Below are positions 12,330 to 25,830 of a DNA stretch of 64,000 bases, in pieces. The DNA is from Blumeriella jaapii (lineage: Eukaryota > Ascomycota > Leotiomycetes > Helotiales > Drepanopezizaceae), in the NCBI GenBank assembly GCA_009599575.1, contig VWND01000084.1, positions 186,001 through 250,000 of the forward strand. Direction: 5' to 3'. The notes under the pieces were generated by a model. It worked only from the letters and a program-made list of their open reading frames with translations, was not told the origin of the DNA and ran no database searches. Positions within the stretch are counted from its first letter, which is position 1. The number at the start of each line of letters is the position of its first letter. A program made the translations under genes and the position numbers.

Positions 12330-13880
12330 CCTTTCGAATTCCTTACGGGTCACATTAAAATGATCGACCGGTCGTAAAAAGGCCTATTTCCGCATTTTGC
12401 GAAGGATGGCTCCTGTTTAACGATTTCTCTTTTAACAGAGCTTTTCAACTCCTGTTATTACACCTTAATTTCTTTTTTAATCAGCGAAGAAGCAGCCTTT
12501 CCCAAAAGCTTTTTCTTCTGAAAAACAATTCTCCCTTCGAAAAAAGAAGAATAAAGGAAAAGGCAGAACGCCAATCATTTCGCCTGCCACCTCCCAGCCT
12601 AGCGCTAAAAGCGTTCAGTTGAAACTTCTGCAAAATCAATTAAAAAAAGCGCAAAAACGTGAACGACAACTTCTGAAAGCTATGCGATTGCGACAGACCT
12701 TTTAATCAGAGCGTTTAATAAAATTTATCGAACGTGCCTTTGCCAATCGCGAATCTGCTGCTTCTTCTTTTTTTCGCAACGTTTTATTCCAACCAATAAA
12801 CGCTGCAAACCAATCTCCACGCTTTTCGCGAATTTTTTTTAAATCTCTTTTTGACGGCCAAAACCTTAGCGCGTTTTTTAAACGCTATAATTCCTATTTA
12901 TCTGCTAATTTTCGATTAGCTCGTATAAAGCGCGTTTCGAATTTTAAATTTAAATTAAATAATAATAAAAATTATAAAACACGCTATTAAAAAACTAGAA
13001 TTCTCGACAATTTTAAATTCTACCACGACTATTTCGCTAGCGATCGATTTCGCAAAAATTATATATTCGATTAAACCGAAAGCGTAGCAAAAAAGTTCCT
13101 AACCCCGCGTATTTTAGACCGTTCCGATCTTATACCTTCCGAAAAATTAATAAAAAAAGTCGCCGATTTTCTGGCCGATTTTTCCGACGTTTAAAAGGCC
13201 GAAAACGAATTCAAAATGCTTATAATAAATACGCACGACGACTTTTGGCGATTTTACCTGCGATTTTCCATTTTCGCAGCGAACGCTTAAATACGAACCG
13301 ACAAACAGCTTCGGAACGCTTTCCGCGATAAAATACCAAAACGTTTACGAAAAAAACTGTATTTGAAATAAACGCGTACAACGATTTTTAAAAATTGGCT
13401 TACCGCCGTCCGTTAAAAAAAACAAAATCAATTGGCTAAACGAATTTTATACGCGAATCGCTTTATTAAGTCTACCATCTATTAAAATAATAGATTTTTA
13501 ACCAAAGCGTATTACGAATCAAATCGTACGTACGAGAATCGTCCAAATGCTCCACAGGCTCCCTCTCAGCCCTTTATTTTTTCTCCTTCTCCACGCCAAA
13601 ACGCCCCTCCTGGCGTTTTTCCCTTTCGATCGGATCAACGACAACGCTTGTTTTTTACTTTATATCAGAAAGTTCGAGGCCAATTTGCACGATCTTTTAC
13701 GGGCCGATCTTCGGTTTTATTTAAAAGCTTTTTTAAGCTGATAAATATAAACGAAATCGAACCGGCCGAAAATTCGCCTTTTGATAATAATAGTAAAAAC
13801 GAAAACCCTTTTTCAAACGATTTTCAAAACGCATACGAAAAAATTAAAAGCTTTTTCGCCAGTCGGAAAAACGCTTAGGC
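12330..13880 (+). pseudogene. A2 gag remnant
   Basis: No long frame survives here except 13547-13741 and 13648-13878 near the end. Position between the 5' LTR and the protease, and scattered basic segments, fit a gag gene. I see no readable zinc knuckle. Assignment rests on location, not on a motif. Confidence 0.55.
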
Positions 13881-13907
13881 CTAAGCAAAGCTTTTTTTTT
13901 AAGCGTA

Positions 13908-16900
13908 TTGCGCGATATGCGTTATTTTAACGTTCGAAAACTTTTTAATAGCGATTTATTAATAATTCCCGTTATATTCACCAAGAATAGCCTTTCGTAC
14001 AAAATAAAAGCGTTCGCCGACTTTGAAGCGAACGGTTATGCGTTAATCGATTCGGCGCTGATTAAATCTCTTTTTTTTTTTTTAAAACTTTTGATTTAAT
14101 TTTTTCCGGCTTTTTTTTCTATAAAAAAGTATAATAAAACTCGTAGCCATTTAATTATACATTTTACGCTTTTCAATCTTATTATTAATAATCGAATATA
14201 ATCGTTTATTCTTTTTTTAATTATCAACCTCGGAAATCATAATATAATTCTAAAAAAAGCTTAGTTGGCCGAATACCAAATTCTACTAGACTGTAATAAA
14301 CGCAAGTTTTATTAGCCGAAGTCTTACCCTCCCACAGCCTTTTACGCTCGTTGTATTAAAATCTTTTATTTGCATTTCCGAAAGATTTAATTTCGTTATT
14401 AAAACGACGCTGTAAAACGTGACAAAAACCTTAACCAATTGTGACAGACCTACGACGCTGTGCGAAGCGCGAAAAGGTCGAATTTCATTCGCGGTGCCAA
14501 TTTCGATAGCGACGCTAATAGGATAATATAAGAAATTACACCACCTTCCCAAGCTGCCGATCCCTTTTCCATTATTTCTACTTCTTTTTTTCTTCTCCTT
14601 TCGTCAAAACAGCTTTTTCGTTCTACGAAAAACAATTACATTAAAAACCGAAAAAAAGCCTTCGCCGCGATAGTTTTTCAGCTTAATATAATCGATAATT
14701 CAAACAAGCCATTTTTTGAACCTTTCAAACGACCAGTTCGAAAACGAATCCCTCAACCTACTGCTTACCCAATTTTTATTTATTAAATCACTACATACGC
14801 TTTTAAGTTAATTTCCAAAAAAAAAGCAATTGAAATATTTTCAACTTTTTTATACGAAATCGACAAAATACTAAACGACCTTACGTATAATATTTTTTTT
14901 AAAACCCAATTTCACAATCTTTTCGAACGTTTCAAAACTAACGAAATATCGATTTCGACCCTTTTAACCAGCTTAGCAAAACTAACTTCGAATAAACCTT
15001 TTTTCGAATCTTTTTCCCCGGAATACAAAAACCTCGAATACGTGTTTTCTAAAGCCGCCAATAATAAGCTAGCTTTTTACCGATTTTACGACCATAAAAT
15101 CGAGCTTATTATAAATAAAAAAAAGCTGAAATATATTTTTTTATATAAAATATCGATTTCGAAACTCGAGATTATTAAAATCTATTTGCAAAATAACCTT
15201 AACAAAAGCTTTATCGAACCTTCTACCGCTTTTTTCGCTGCTTTAATGCTTTTCGCTAAAAAACCCGACGGTTTATTACGTTTGTATCGATTATCGAGCT
15301 TTTAATAACGTTATTCGTAAAAATCGCTATCCCTTCTTTTTTATCGATAAGACTTTTGCTTATTTTTCGAAAATACGAATTTTTACGAAGCTCGATATTC
15401 GTTAAATTTTTCACAAAATTCGAATAAATCCCGCTAATAAAAAACTAACGACGTTTCGTACGCGTTACGGCGCCTATAAATGCAAAATGCTACTTTTTGG
15501 CTTTATTAATAAATTCGCAACTTATCAACGCTATATAAACGACGTTTTTTTCGACTATTTAAACGATTTTTATATTATATACTTGAATAATATTTTTATT
15601 TATTCGTTCGACTTTTTAAAATATGTTATATACGTTCGCAAAATATTTCAAAAGCTCGCTAACGCTGAATTACAAGCCGATATTCGGAAATCTAAATTCA
15701 ACGTTATTCGGACCCGTTACCTAGGCTTTATTATTTCGATTGAAGGCCTAAAAATAAATCCAAAAAAGGTTTCCGTGGTCGTCCACTGAAAGCCTTTTAC
15801 TATTATAAAAAATATACAAAACTTTTTTAATTTTTGTAACTTCTATCGACGTTTTATTCGAAACTACGGTATAATTGCAAAGCCTCTGATTTATTTGACC
15901 AAAGCTAACGTTTTTTACAATTTCATTTTTAAATATCAGAAAAGTTTCGATTTTTTTATATTAACCTTTATTACTGCATCAGTTTTATAATATTACAAGT
16001 AAAACCTTCCTTGCATATTAAAAACTGACGCTTCCGACGGCGTAATAGCTTTTATGCTTTCGCAATTCCATAATAACGATTGGCTTCCAGTCGCTTACTT
16101 CAGCAAAATCATAGCTTTCGCAAAGCTAAATTACATCGTATACGACAAAAAAATGCTCGCAATCGTAAGATTTCTAGGCAATTTTCGTACTGAATTGATT
16201 AGCTCAGTTTATTAAATTAAAATAATTATTAATTATAAAACTCTAAAATATTTTATAACTTCCAAACAAACGCTCGATAAGCACGCTAAGCCGAGCTTTT
16301 CGCCGATTACAACTTTTTTATTACGTATAAACCAAATAAACATAACCTTTTGGCTAACGTATTAATATGTCGTACGAGCGAATTCGACCGCCAAAACTTT
16401 TTTAAACGCATTCAGCGCCTGTAAACCTTTTTCCGAGTAAATCAGATCGATCATCGCCTTTTGATTAAAAAACTTCGACCTTCCACGGCCTTCGAAACAG
16501 CTGTTTTTATCGTTGAAATAACTGATTTTTTTTTCGCATTCCGTATCGTTGACCAAATTTTTCACGCTAATCGTATAGCTAGCAGTCTAATAGCCCTTCG
16601 AAAAAAAGCTGTACGAAACGCTACGAAAAAAAACGACGCTAACAACACTTCGTATACATTTAAACGCGACCTGCTGTTATATTACGGTCGTTTAATAATA
16701 TCAAACGTCGATTATTTTCGTTTGGCCTTTGTACGAAAAGTGCACGACCAGATTTCCACCGCTTATCCCAGCGTTCGCAAAACTACGCAATTGCTTTCGG
16801 ACTAATATTATTAACGAGATATAATAGCTTTTGTAAAACAATACTATCGCAACTGCTACGCTTATCGAAAAAGTTCTGTTTCAAAAAATAAACGCCCCGG

Positions 16901-18140
16901 CTTTTTTCAATCTTTTCCTGTTTCTGACCATTTTTAAAAGCACGTTACAATGGACTTTTGCAATTTTAACAAAAACAAACACGGTTACGATAACGTATTC
17001 GTAATAATAGATCGTTTTTTCAAGCAGGTTATTTCGATTTTCTGTTATAAAAATATCGACGCTTAAAGCTTCGCTAAATTGTATATATTTTACGTATACA
17101 GGTATTTTAATTTTTCAAAAAATATTATTAGCGATCGTAGCCCTTAATATTAATTTATTTTCTGATTTAAATTAAACAAAATACTCGGTACGCAATTAAA
17201 GCTTTCGATAGCCGCTTATTTTAAAACCGACGATCAGACCGAAATTTACAACCAATATTTGCAAAAACGCTTTCGACCCTTTGTAAATTTTTATTAAAAC
17301 GATTAAAACGAATTTTTTTCAATAATAAATTTCGCTCAAATAGTTTTTTTTTACGAAAATCTAAATGGCTTTTCACTTTTTGAAATTGTATACGATTATA
17401 TTCCTTATACTAATTAAAACTAAAAGCTCGATACTTTCCTTTTCTCCAACCTTTTATATAAGCTAAACGCAAACGACGCTCGTGCGTATGCTCGCCGCCA
17501 CTACGACGCCTGGAACCTCGCCAAATCGCACCTTTAATAAGCCCACGACAAAATAAAAAAAAGTGCGAATAAATCTCGCCGCGCGATCGATTTTAACGTT
17601 AGCAATTACGTATAGCTCGATATACGTCTATTTCCGACCTCCCGGCCTTTCCGCAAGCTCGATAATTCTACAAACGGCCCTTTCAAAATTATAACTAAAA
17701 TTTTCGACAACGCTTTCAAGCTAGACCTTCCCAGTATTATAAACGTACACCTAGTTTTTCACGCTAATCGATTGCGTAAAACAGCTGACGACGCGCTTTC
17801 AAATCAAATTAACCCAGCCCCTGAACCTATTAATATAATTAATAAGCTTAAATACGAAATCGAAAAATTAATCGCCTGTCGAATACAGCGGAAAACCCTT
17901 TAATACAAAGCTTTTTAAATAAACTTAAATAAAAATCTCACGTAGTACCCCGCGTCTGACTTTATATACGCTCCCCTGAAAATGCGCGACTTTCATTTGG
18001 CGTATAAAAAGCTCTCCGGTCCTTCTGCAAAACTTATAAACTGGCTAAAAACGTATTCCGAAGATTTAAACTCGTACGATCATTTGGATAGCGACGTACC
18101 AATAAATAAAAGCTCGAAAGCGCGCTTTTTTCGGACGGAA
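13908..18140 (+). pseudogene. A2 pol remnant: protease, reverse transcriptase, RNase H, integrase, chromodomain
   Basis: The frame 13908-14099 matches the protease frame of A1. Reverse transcriptase frames are 15042-15305 and 15487-15789, separated by a frame change; the catalytic box reads IIYLNNIFIYS, so both Asp codons became Asn. RNase H is read near 16030-16180 and integrase frames include 16461-16805. The tail near 17990-18030 again gives RDFHLAYKKLSGPSAKL. The loss of catalytic Asp residues together with stops makes it inactive. Confidence 0.85.
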
Positions 18141-18146
18141 AAGTAA

Positions 18147-18443
18147 TGTAACGATTCATTCTGTTGCCACTTCTCGTGTCACCCCAGCAACTACGTATAG
18201 CTGCAAGCTCCCCAGCAACTACGTATAGCTGCAAGCTTTCTGATCTTCTAGTGGGTCTCCCCATCAATTATAGAAACTATTCATATATATAAGGCTCTCT
18301 CCTTTTAGCAACTTCTGCCTTCTGCAGTTATTGATTCTAAATAAATATCTTTGTTACAAAACCAAAAGCTCGTTTCTCATATCATATAAACTCGGCGACC
18401 AGTTGACTGATCTCCCAGCCCTTCGACTGATTAGATCGTCACA
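18147..18443 (+). repeat. A2 3' LTR
   Basis: 297-bp LTR with TGTAACG...GTCACA ends and the same internal 35-bp-type duplication as the 5' LTR. It is followed by the second TACCG (18444-18448). A TATA-like stretch (CATATATATAAGG) lies near 18280-18293. Confidence 0.9.
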
Positions 18444-18719
18444 TACCGAGCCGAAAAATAATATAATAAAACTTTAAAAACCCGAAAAAATACAAAATCA
18501 AATTAATACAAACTTATAAAAATACAAAAAAAAACCGATATTATTTAGTGCGATAAAAAGGCTATTTATTAAACGAAAATTTCTAAAAGTTAAAAAACTA
18601 TTTTACGAACGCAAAAAAAAATTGTAAAAAAATATTTAAAAAATACGATAAATAATAACAACGAAGCAATAACGAATACGCGCCGTAAAAAACAAAAAAA
18701 AAAAAACAAAAATATCTAA

Positions 18720-19740
18720 AAAATCTCAGAATCGCCGCTAAGCCAATTTATTTTTATTATTTTTTTTTTTTTTTATTTTTTTCGCTATTTTTTTTAAATT
18801 TAAAAGCAGCGGCAAGTTAAAAGAATTAGTATTAAACGAATTCGTAAAATATTCGACTTACTCTAATCAAAACTTTTACAATAGCCGTAATCGAATTCTA
18901 AATTGCAATTATAATATTTTCGTAAAAATCCAGAATTTAATTTAATTAATTAAAATAAATCCGAACGACGTTTTCGAAACGTCGGAAAATATATTTTATA
19001 TTAGCGTCGTTAAAAAAAAAGGCCGGCGCAGCTAAAACTTTTAAAATAATAGCAACCGCTAAACCGGCAAAAACGGGCGTAGCAGCAGCGGCGGCAGCTC
19101 GAGCCGCGGCGCGATTCGTACGATTTTCGATTATTATAAAAGCCGAAGCGTTATTTTTTTTTAAACGATTTATATAAACGTCGTAAATAATAAAATCGAT
19201 AAAAATTTTAGCAAAAGCTTTGGTTTCGGCAATAAAAAAAAAAAAAGCGGCAGCGGCGATAGCAGTATCGAAACGATTTATAAAATCGTTAAAACTCGCG
19301 AAAAGTATTTGCGTTTCGATAACGCGTACGGCAAAAACCTATAGCTAATTAAAAGCGAATTCGAATAAAAATTTAAAAAATTTATAAAAAAACATTAAGT
19401 ATACGAAGTTCTGCAGCGGTTGTATTTTACGCTAAAAAGCTCGAAAACGCAAAAAAGCAAAAAAGCCGTTATAATACTTTCGCGTAAAATCAGACGAGCA
19501 TATCGAAAGCAAATAAAAGTCAAAAGCATTTTAAAAATTCGCGGCGAACGCGGCGAGCAATTGATTAAAATAAAAAAAAGCTAATAAAAAAATAAAAATA
19601 AAAAAAAAGAAATTAAACAGAAAGATTACGGCCATTTTAAAAAAAAAAGCTTTTTTAAACGAAAATGCGAGCGCTACCGAAAACAAAAAAAACAAAACAG
19701 CAAAACAGCTATAATTTACGACCAAAAGCGAAAGAAACAG
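18720..19740 (-). pseudogene. Accessory antisense ORF of element B2
   Basis: Reverse-strand homologue of the B1 accessory frame at 3039-3946. The best preserved piece is 19531-19725 (64 codons), which matches the start of the B1 frame residue for residue over long stretches. The alanine-rich part is readable on the minus strand around 19000-19140. It is antisense to B2 pol, as in B1. It is heavily mutated and not translatable. Confidence 0.45.
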
Positions 19741-20169
19741 CTATAATTCACGATCGAAAGCGGAAAAAACCGCACGTTATTTCGAAAGCGTAACGCACGT
19801 TATATACGAAAATATACGTATAAAAAAATCAATCGCTTTTAAAAATTAAAAGCTTAGAAAAAAAGATAATATTAAAAATTAATATTACGTATATAAATCA
19901 AATGATTCGCCAAAACCTTTTGCTTTTTATTAATCTTCGAATAATATTTTCTGCGAATAAGCCGTAGGAGCCGGATAATATTATAAAAGCTAAAAATAAT
20001 ATTTAAATAAAACATTTTATAAAAATAATTGCTAAAAAACCAATTATTAAAATTATATTAAAAAAAATAAAAAAAGGTCGGGATAGGAGCTGGAAAAGCA
20101 TACTAAATGGGATTCGCCTGGTTTTCTGGGAAATACTTTTCTCGAAGGCTCCATTCTTCCTTTTGTACT

Positions 20170-20352
20170 TGTTGCTAGATTAAGTGTCACGTGTTATTCA
20201 CATGACTGGTTGCCAAGACAACTAGTTCCCGAGTACCGTGCACGCCCCATAAGGGCGCACACCATACCTGAATACTACTACAAGTCAACCAACCCTATTG
20301 TGTACACTCATTGCTTCCTCTGCCTACTAACTAGTCAAAAATACTAGCAATA
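20170..20352 (+). repeat. Copia 5' LTR
   Basis: 183 bp, starting TGTTGCTAG and ending CTAGCAATA. The inverted ends differ only by one C-to-T (expected CTAGCAACA). It is strongly conserved relative to 25649-25830 and more GC-rich than the element body. Confidence 0.92.
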
Positions 20353-20367
20353 AGTTATGAGCCCCGG
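20352..20367 (+). other. Copia primer-binding site (initiator tRNA-Met half)
   Basis: The bases AGTTATGAGCCCC next to the LTR are complementary to the anticodon arm of initiator tRNA-Met (GGGCUCAUAACC). This is the half-tRNA priming known for Copia elements. Confidence 0.7.
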
Positions 20368-20390
20368 CAACAAGTTTATTACACTCATCT

Positions 20391-22405
20391 TTGATATTCC
20401 GACTTCAGCGCATACGCGTAAGGAATACTCGAACTTCCTCGGCGCGAACAATCACGTCGGAAACCGTCAAAATGGCAAGCAACGCTAAAAAGCGATCTGC
20501 TGCTGAAACTACAACTAATAAAAAAGCTCCATTCCCTAGAAAAGCTGCAATCAAAGCGAATACTGTTTTAATCTTATTTAAAAGAACGATAGCAAAAAAG
20601 TCAAATAAGATAGCAGAAATTAATCCTGCCGGACTTTTATTTATTTCTGCTGCTGCTATTATTTTTCCTAAATTATTTCCTTTTTCACTTTCCGATTTGC
20701 GATCTCAACTGGATAATTCGGTGCGAACAAAATCAAATACACCAGCAAAAGACTCCGATATTAACGAAAAGAAACAACTTTTTCTTATCCTATCCAAAAA
20801 CGCTTTTAATTCCCCCGATCGCATTCAAAAAGAAAAAGAAAACTCGCGTGGCAGATTTTTTATATCTTCGGAAATCGACGTTAATTATTTAAATATTCGA
20901 AAATCATAAATACCGAATTCCTTTTTTTAAAAATCACAAAACTTTAAATTAAATTACGATTAAAACCCTAAAAAAAGACCTCTCTAAAAACCCTTTTTTA
21001 TCTGGAGGATTATTTCCTTTTTTATCAAAACTTTTCGAATCTGCGCGCCCCGCGCAAAATAGCTACAATTTTTATAAATCTTTTTAAAATTATAAAACTG
21101 AAAAGCGCTGATAATTATTAATTATAAAAAAACAAAATTATATTTATCGTAAACACAAATTATCTGGCCAAATTCTTGGATTTAAAATCGAAGTTATATA
21201 TTTCAGCTGAAATAAACGAATAAAATAAAAATTATTCCGCTGCTGCATTTAAAATATAGCAAAACTGGATTTCCGGTGACTTTCAAATAAAGTTTGTAAT
21301 ATCTGCGAATTGCAAGCCTGGCCTAAAAAAATATATTATTAAAAAAAAAACTGCTTTTGATATATAAAAGTTTTTATAATAATAATATAAAAGCTTTGAA
21401 ACAGTTTTGGAATACAACGCAATTTAAAACTACGTTATTATTAATTACGACGATTACTTTTTATTCGAAAAGTTTATTCAGGCTTTTCGACTTTTTGTTA
21501 CGAAACTAAAAGCTCTAGATATCGCTCTATTTGTGTAATAAAATCCAGTTATATTTATTGCCGTATATTCAAAAAAGTACGCTATATAAGCCGAACGCTA
21601 ACGATTTTTACTTCGAATTTTCAAATTGAAATCTGAGATCATTTTTGAAAATTTAATTAAAAATATTACAAATAAAACTCGTACGAGCGAATCTATTAAA
21701 ATTAACAGTAGTCAAGCCTTGTATAATAACAAATCTAATTCTGTCATTAATAAAAGTAAAAGCGGAAGAAACAAAAAAAACAACGCCAACGCCAATAAGA
21801 GAAATAATAACAACAAAGCAAAAAAAAACAATTCCAAGCCATTTTACGCCACTGCTTGCAAATATTATAAGCAAAAAAAGCTTTGGCATAAATATAACGA
21901 TTGCTTTAAAATTAACAAAAAAAAACGAAAGGCCTGGGAAAAGCGTACAGGAAAAAAGTATACTGCTTTTAAAGAGACGTTAAAAAAAAAGTTTTTTGAC
22001 GACGACGAAAAAAAAGTATTCGGTGGATTAATAGTTTTTACTAAATTGCCTTTTAATAACGTTATTGCTTTTGAAAACAACCTTTTTTTTATATCCAAAA
22101 AAAAGAATCGCTGGTTTTATAATATAAAAGCTACAGATTATATTTGCAACGATCTTTTTAAATTTACTTTTTACAAGCCTAAAAACGATTTACCTTTTAT
22201 AGCTATTGCAAATAGGCTAATTAAACCTTTAGGTTTAGGCATCTGTATTATTCGTACGTTTAAAACAAATGGTTCTGTACGAGTGCTGGAATTGTATAAT
22301 ACGGTTTACATGCCTTTTTGCCCTGTTTCGCTTTTTTCAGGCTTTAAGCTTAATAAGCTTGGAAACTATCTGAAATCGAATATTTTTTTATATAGTCAAC
22401 GATAA
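20391..22405 (+). pseudogene. Copia gag and protease-region remnant
   Basis: Two frames survive: 20391-20909 (172 codons, basic, no recognised motif) and 21626-22405 (259 codons). The second holds a Lys/Asn-rich basic stretch, then a CCHC knuckle with one lost Cys (CKYYKQKKLWHKYNDC, about 21857-21904), then a region typical of the Copia protease/pre-integrase junction. Stops separate the two frames. Confidence 0.7.
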
Positions 22406-25400
22406 TAAAATTTGCGCTATTAATAAAAGATTGTTTATTATAAAAAAGTTTTTAATTAGTTCAGTCTACGTCGTAATACACGCTTTATCTGCTGTTATTA
22501 AAAAAGCTTTAATTAATATCGAACTTTGGCACAAACGTTTTTGTTACTTTGGGCTATAAGCAGTTCGAAACACTTAAAACAATGTTATTGGTATGAAATT
22601 CAAAAAAACTAAGACAGGCAGAACACGTGTATATTAATTTTGCGAATTTAGCCGACCTATCAAAAAAACGAATAAGCGTTCGGTTCGTTTCAGACCTATT
22701 AAAACTTTCGATAAATTACACGTTAATATAATATATTTTATTTCAAACGGTATTTACGGCCATAAATATACTTCGATTTTTACCTGCTCTGCATTTATAG
22801 CTCGTTGGGATTATATATATTCCAAAAAAAATAAGGCTTTTCAGATTAATAAAAAAATAATCCGCTTTGCTAAAACCTAATACAACCGTATAATCAAAAA
22901 GTGGCGTTGTAATAAAAGCAAGAAATACAGCTTTACGCAAATGCGAAAGCTAGCCGAACATTTTAAAAAAATAGTTTTAAAAGAATCTACTTTTTATATT
23001 TTAAAGCAAAACGGTCGATTAAAACGTTCGATTCGCATTTTAATAAAAAAGCTTCGAATTATTATAATTAATCAGGAAATTCCGGAGTTTTTATAGCAAA
23101 AAACCTTATTGGCTGTAATTCATATTATTAATCTTACGGCTAACATTTAATTAAATAATAAAACCTTTTATTAAGCCTTTTGGAATAACGTTTAGCCAAA
23201 ATAAAATACAAATCTTTTGTCAAACACCTTCGAGTTTTAAGCTGTAAAATCTACGTTTTCATCGAATCTGAACGACGTATTTAAAATCGCAAGCTTGCTT
23301 CCAAAACCGAAGTAAAAATTCTTATTAAATTTTAAAAAAAATAACATCTGGAAAATTTACGTTTTTGCTAAAATTAAAAAACAAAATTATTAAATCTTTT
23401 TATATAAAATTTAATAAAAATGGTTTTATCACCGACCCCACCTTTCAATTCGAGTCTGATCAGCCTGATGCATACACCTCTAGCTAAAAGTGATTTGGAT
23501 AGAAATCTTACATTGGATAATTATAATAATAATCAAATTATTGGCGGTGAACTAAAAGAAGAAAACAGTAATAACGAACTTTCTGAATCATACAGAAAAA
23601 ATCAGCAAAACGATAATAACTCAAATAATGCTGTCGCACCTGAAATGAGCGAAATCGCTGTATTATCACCAGCTTTTATCAAAAGAACTAGAGCTAGAAA
23701 AGTCTGGCCCACTGTTCTTCTATCTGAACGAATTAATATACGCTCCGACAAACTACTTGAAAACGTCGCATTCAATTTTAATACGTTTTTATACAATTAC
23801 GCTTTCGCCGCTGGCTTTAATAAATCCCTTTTCACAAACGACCCTTATACACTTGAAAAAGCCTTTGCTAGGACTGACGAAAATCAATAGCGCCTTGCAG
23901 TAATTAAGAAATATAAATCACTCTTATACAAAAAAAAACCTGAACCATTATAAAAAAAGCAAACGTTCCCAAAGGTTATCGCATTTTTAAATTCCAGATT
24001 ACTGTTTAAATTTAAAAAAAATAAAAACGGTAAGATTAACAAATACAAAATCCGATTCGTCGTTTAAAAAATTTTTTCAAAAATACGATCGAAACTATAA
24101 CCAAACCTACGCTGATATTTGCAAATCGGCTGTTTGGAAAATCGCTATTAATATTGCTGCTATAATAAATTACGAACTTAAATAATACAATATAAAAACT
24201 GCATTCTTAAACAATAATACAAACAACGATATTTACGTCAAATCTCTTTTTGGCTAAATCGAATCAGAAACCAAATTCACTTATGACTATTATTTCAAGT
24301 TGCTTAAGGCTTTGTACGGTCTTAAGCAATCCCCACGATTTTAGCAAACCAAGCTTCGTACGAAGCTAGCTAAGCTTGATTTTCACCTTATAAAAACCGA
24401 TAACTACGTTTATATTAATAAAACTATTAAAATTTACATCGTTACCTACGTCGACGATTTCTTAGTATTGGCCAAGAAAAGCTTTGTTTTCGATAAATTT
24501 AAAAAAGATTTGCATACTTTTTTCGATATGCAATCGCAAAAAAAAGCAAAATACTTTTTAAATATTCGTATTATCAGAAATAAAATAACATATATTATTT
24601 TTTTCTGCTAAAATGCCTATATTAATAAAGTCTTAGACAGATTCGATATATTTAATTGCAAAAGCGCTACTACGCTTTTTGCGTCGGGTTCCGAGGTTTA
24701 CATAATCAAATTCGAAAGCCAGGCTATATTTTACGATATTAAGCTATATTAATCGATTTGCGGCTTTTTATAATATCTCGCCACTTAAATACGCTGGAAT
24801 ATTACATATTATTGCTTTGTTTTAGCTAAATTTTTTACGAACCCGTTTTTATAATATATCGTCGCCGCCAAACGCGTAATGCAATACCTATAAGAAACAA
24901 AAATGTTTTGCCTGATATTTGAAAAACAAATCACGGACAAGGCCAAAATAAAACTATATAGTTTTTGCGATTCTGATTAAGCTGAAGCCCGAATAAATAA
25001 AATATTATACAATAGTGCTGCGTTCTTTTTTGCAAAAGTTGTTTTTACAATTATTTTAAAGCGCCAAATCATCGTTGCCTTTTTTTTTATTAAAGCTAAA
25101 TACGTTGTTATATGCAAATTCGCTTAGAAAGCCGTCTGGATTCGCCAAGTTCTACAGGAAATAAATTACAATCGCTCAGATGCTTAGTATATCGAAATGA
25201 ATTGCGACAGCCAAAAAGCTTTTTTATTAGCTGAAAACCTCGAATATTACCAACGCACGAAGCATATTAACATTAAATACTACTACGTTCGTTCCGAAAT
25301 TGCTATTAATAAACTAAATCTTTACTACGTTTAAAGCAAAGACAATGCAGCTGACGGCTTTACAAAGCCATTTTCGGAAACTAACCACGTTGCATAATAT

Positions 25401-25440
25401 AAGCTGCTAGGCTTACAACTATTCGATTTAAAAGTCTAGT
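22406..25440 (+). pseudogene. Copia integrase, reverse transcriptase and RNase H remnant
   Basis: Integrase-like fragments lie between about 22530 and 23300. The frame 23420-23890 (156 codons) is the linker between integrase and reverse transcriptase. Reverse transcriptase runs about 24050-24640 with VDDFLVLAKK. RNase H runs about 24900-25420 and ends with TKHINIKYYYVRSE and a DGFTKPF-type motif. Many Gln/Trp positions are stops. Confidence 0.8.
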
Positions 25441-25648
25441 GCAATGCAAAATTAATAAAAAAAAAGGTGTATCATATGTACAAATATAGGAGGTTTTACA
25501 GCGCTCTTTAAAAACGCTGAGTTTACTCTTAGAATATACAAATTAGATGACGCACAAAACATATATAACGTTATAGCTAGTTTTTTTTTACTAACAGGCG
25601 CACTGCAATCAGCTTTAAAGCTGCTACTGCACGCTGTCAGAGGGGTGT

Positions 25649-25830
25649 GTTGCTAGATTAAATATCACGTGTTACTCACATGACTGGTTGCCAAAACAAC
25701 TAGTTCCCGAGTACCGTGCACGCTTCATAAGGGCGCACACCATACCTGAATACTACTACAAGTCAACCAACCCTATTATGTGCATTCATTGCTCCCTCTG
25801 CCTACTAACTAGTCAAAGATACTAGCAATA
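25649..25830 (+). repeat. Copia 3' LTR
   Basis: 182-bp copy of 20170-20352, preceded by a short purine tract (CAGAGGGGTG, 25639-25648) and followed by GTACT. Differences from the 5' LTR are mostly transitions. Confidence 0.92.

Larger units (their letters stand above)
11987..18443 (+). mobile_element. Gypsy LTR retrotransposon A2, complete, nested in B2
   Basis: 6457-bp element with two 297-bp LTRs and target duplication TACCG (11982-11986 and 18444-18448). Order: gag about 12330-13880, protease from 13908, reverse transcriptase 15042-15789, RNase H about 15990-16370, integrase about 16570-17750, chromodomain tail about 17850-18140. It is the same family as A1, and the two run in the same direction 99 bp apart. 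The frames are broken more often than in A1; for example the catalytic YLDD of reverse transcriptase reads YLNN. Confidence 0.92.
20170..25830 (+). mobile_element. Copia LTR retrotransposon nested in the B2 LTR
   Basis: 5661-bp Ty1/Copia element with 183/182-bp LTRs and target duplication GTACT (20165-20169 and 25831-25835). A primer site next to the 5' LTR fits half-tRNA priming. Gag, integrase, reverse transcriptase (VDDFLVLAKK near 24449-24478) and RNase H (NADGFTKPF-like end near 25345-25370) occur in Copia order, integrase before reverse transcriptase. It is younger than B2, since it interrupts the B2 LTR, but is itself broken by many stops. Confidence 0.92.
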
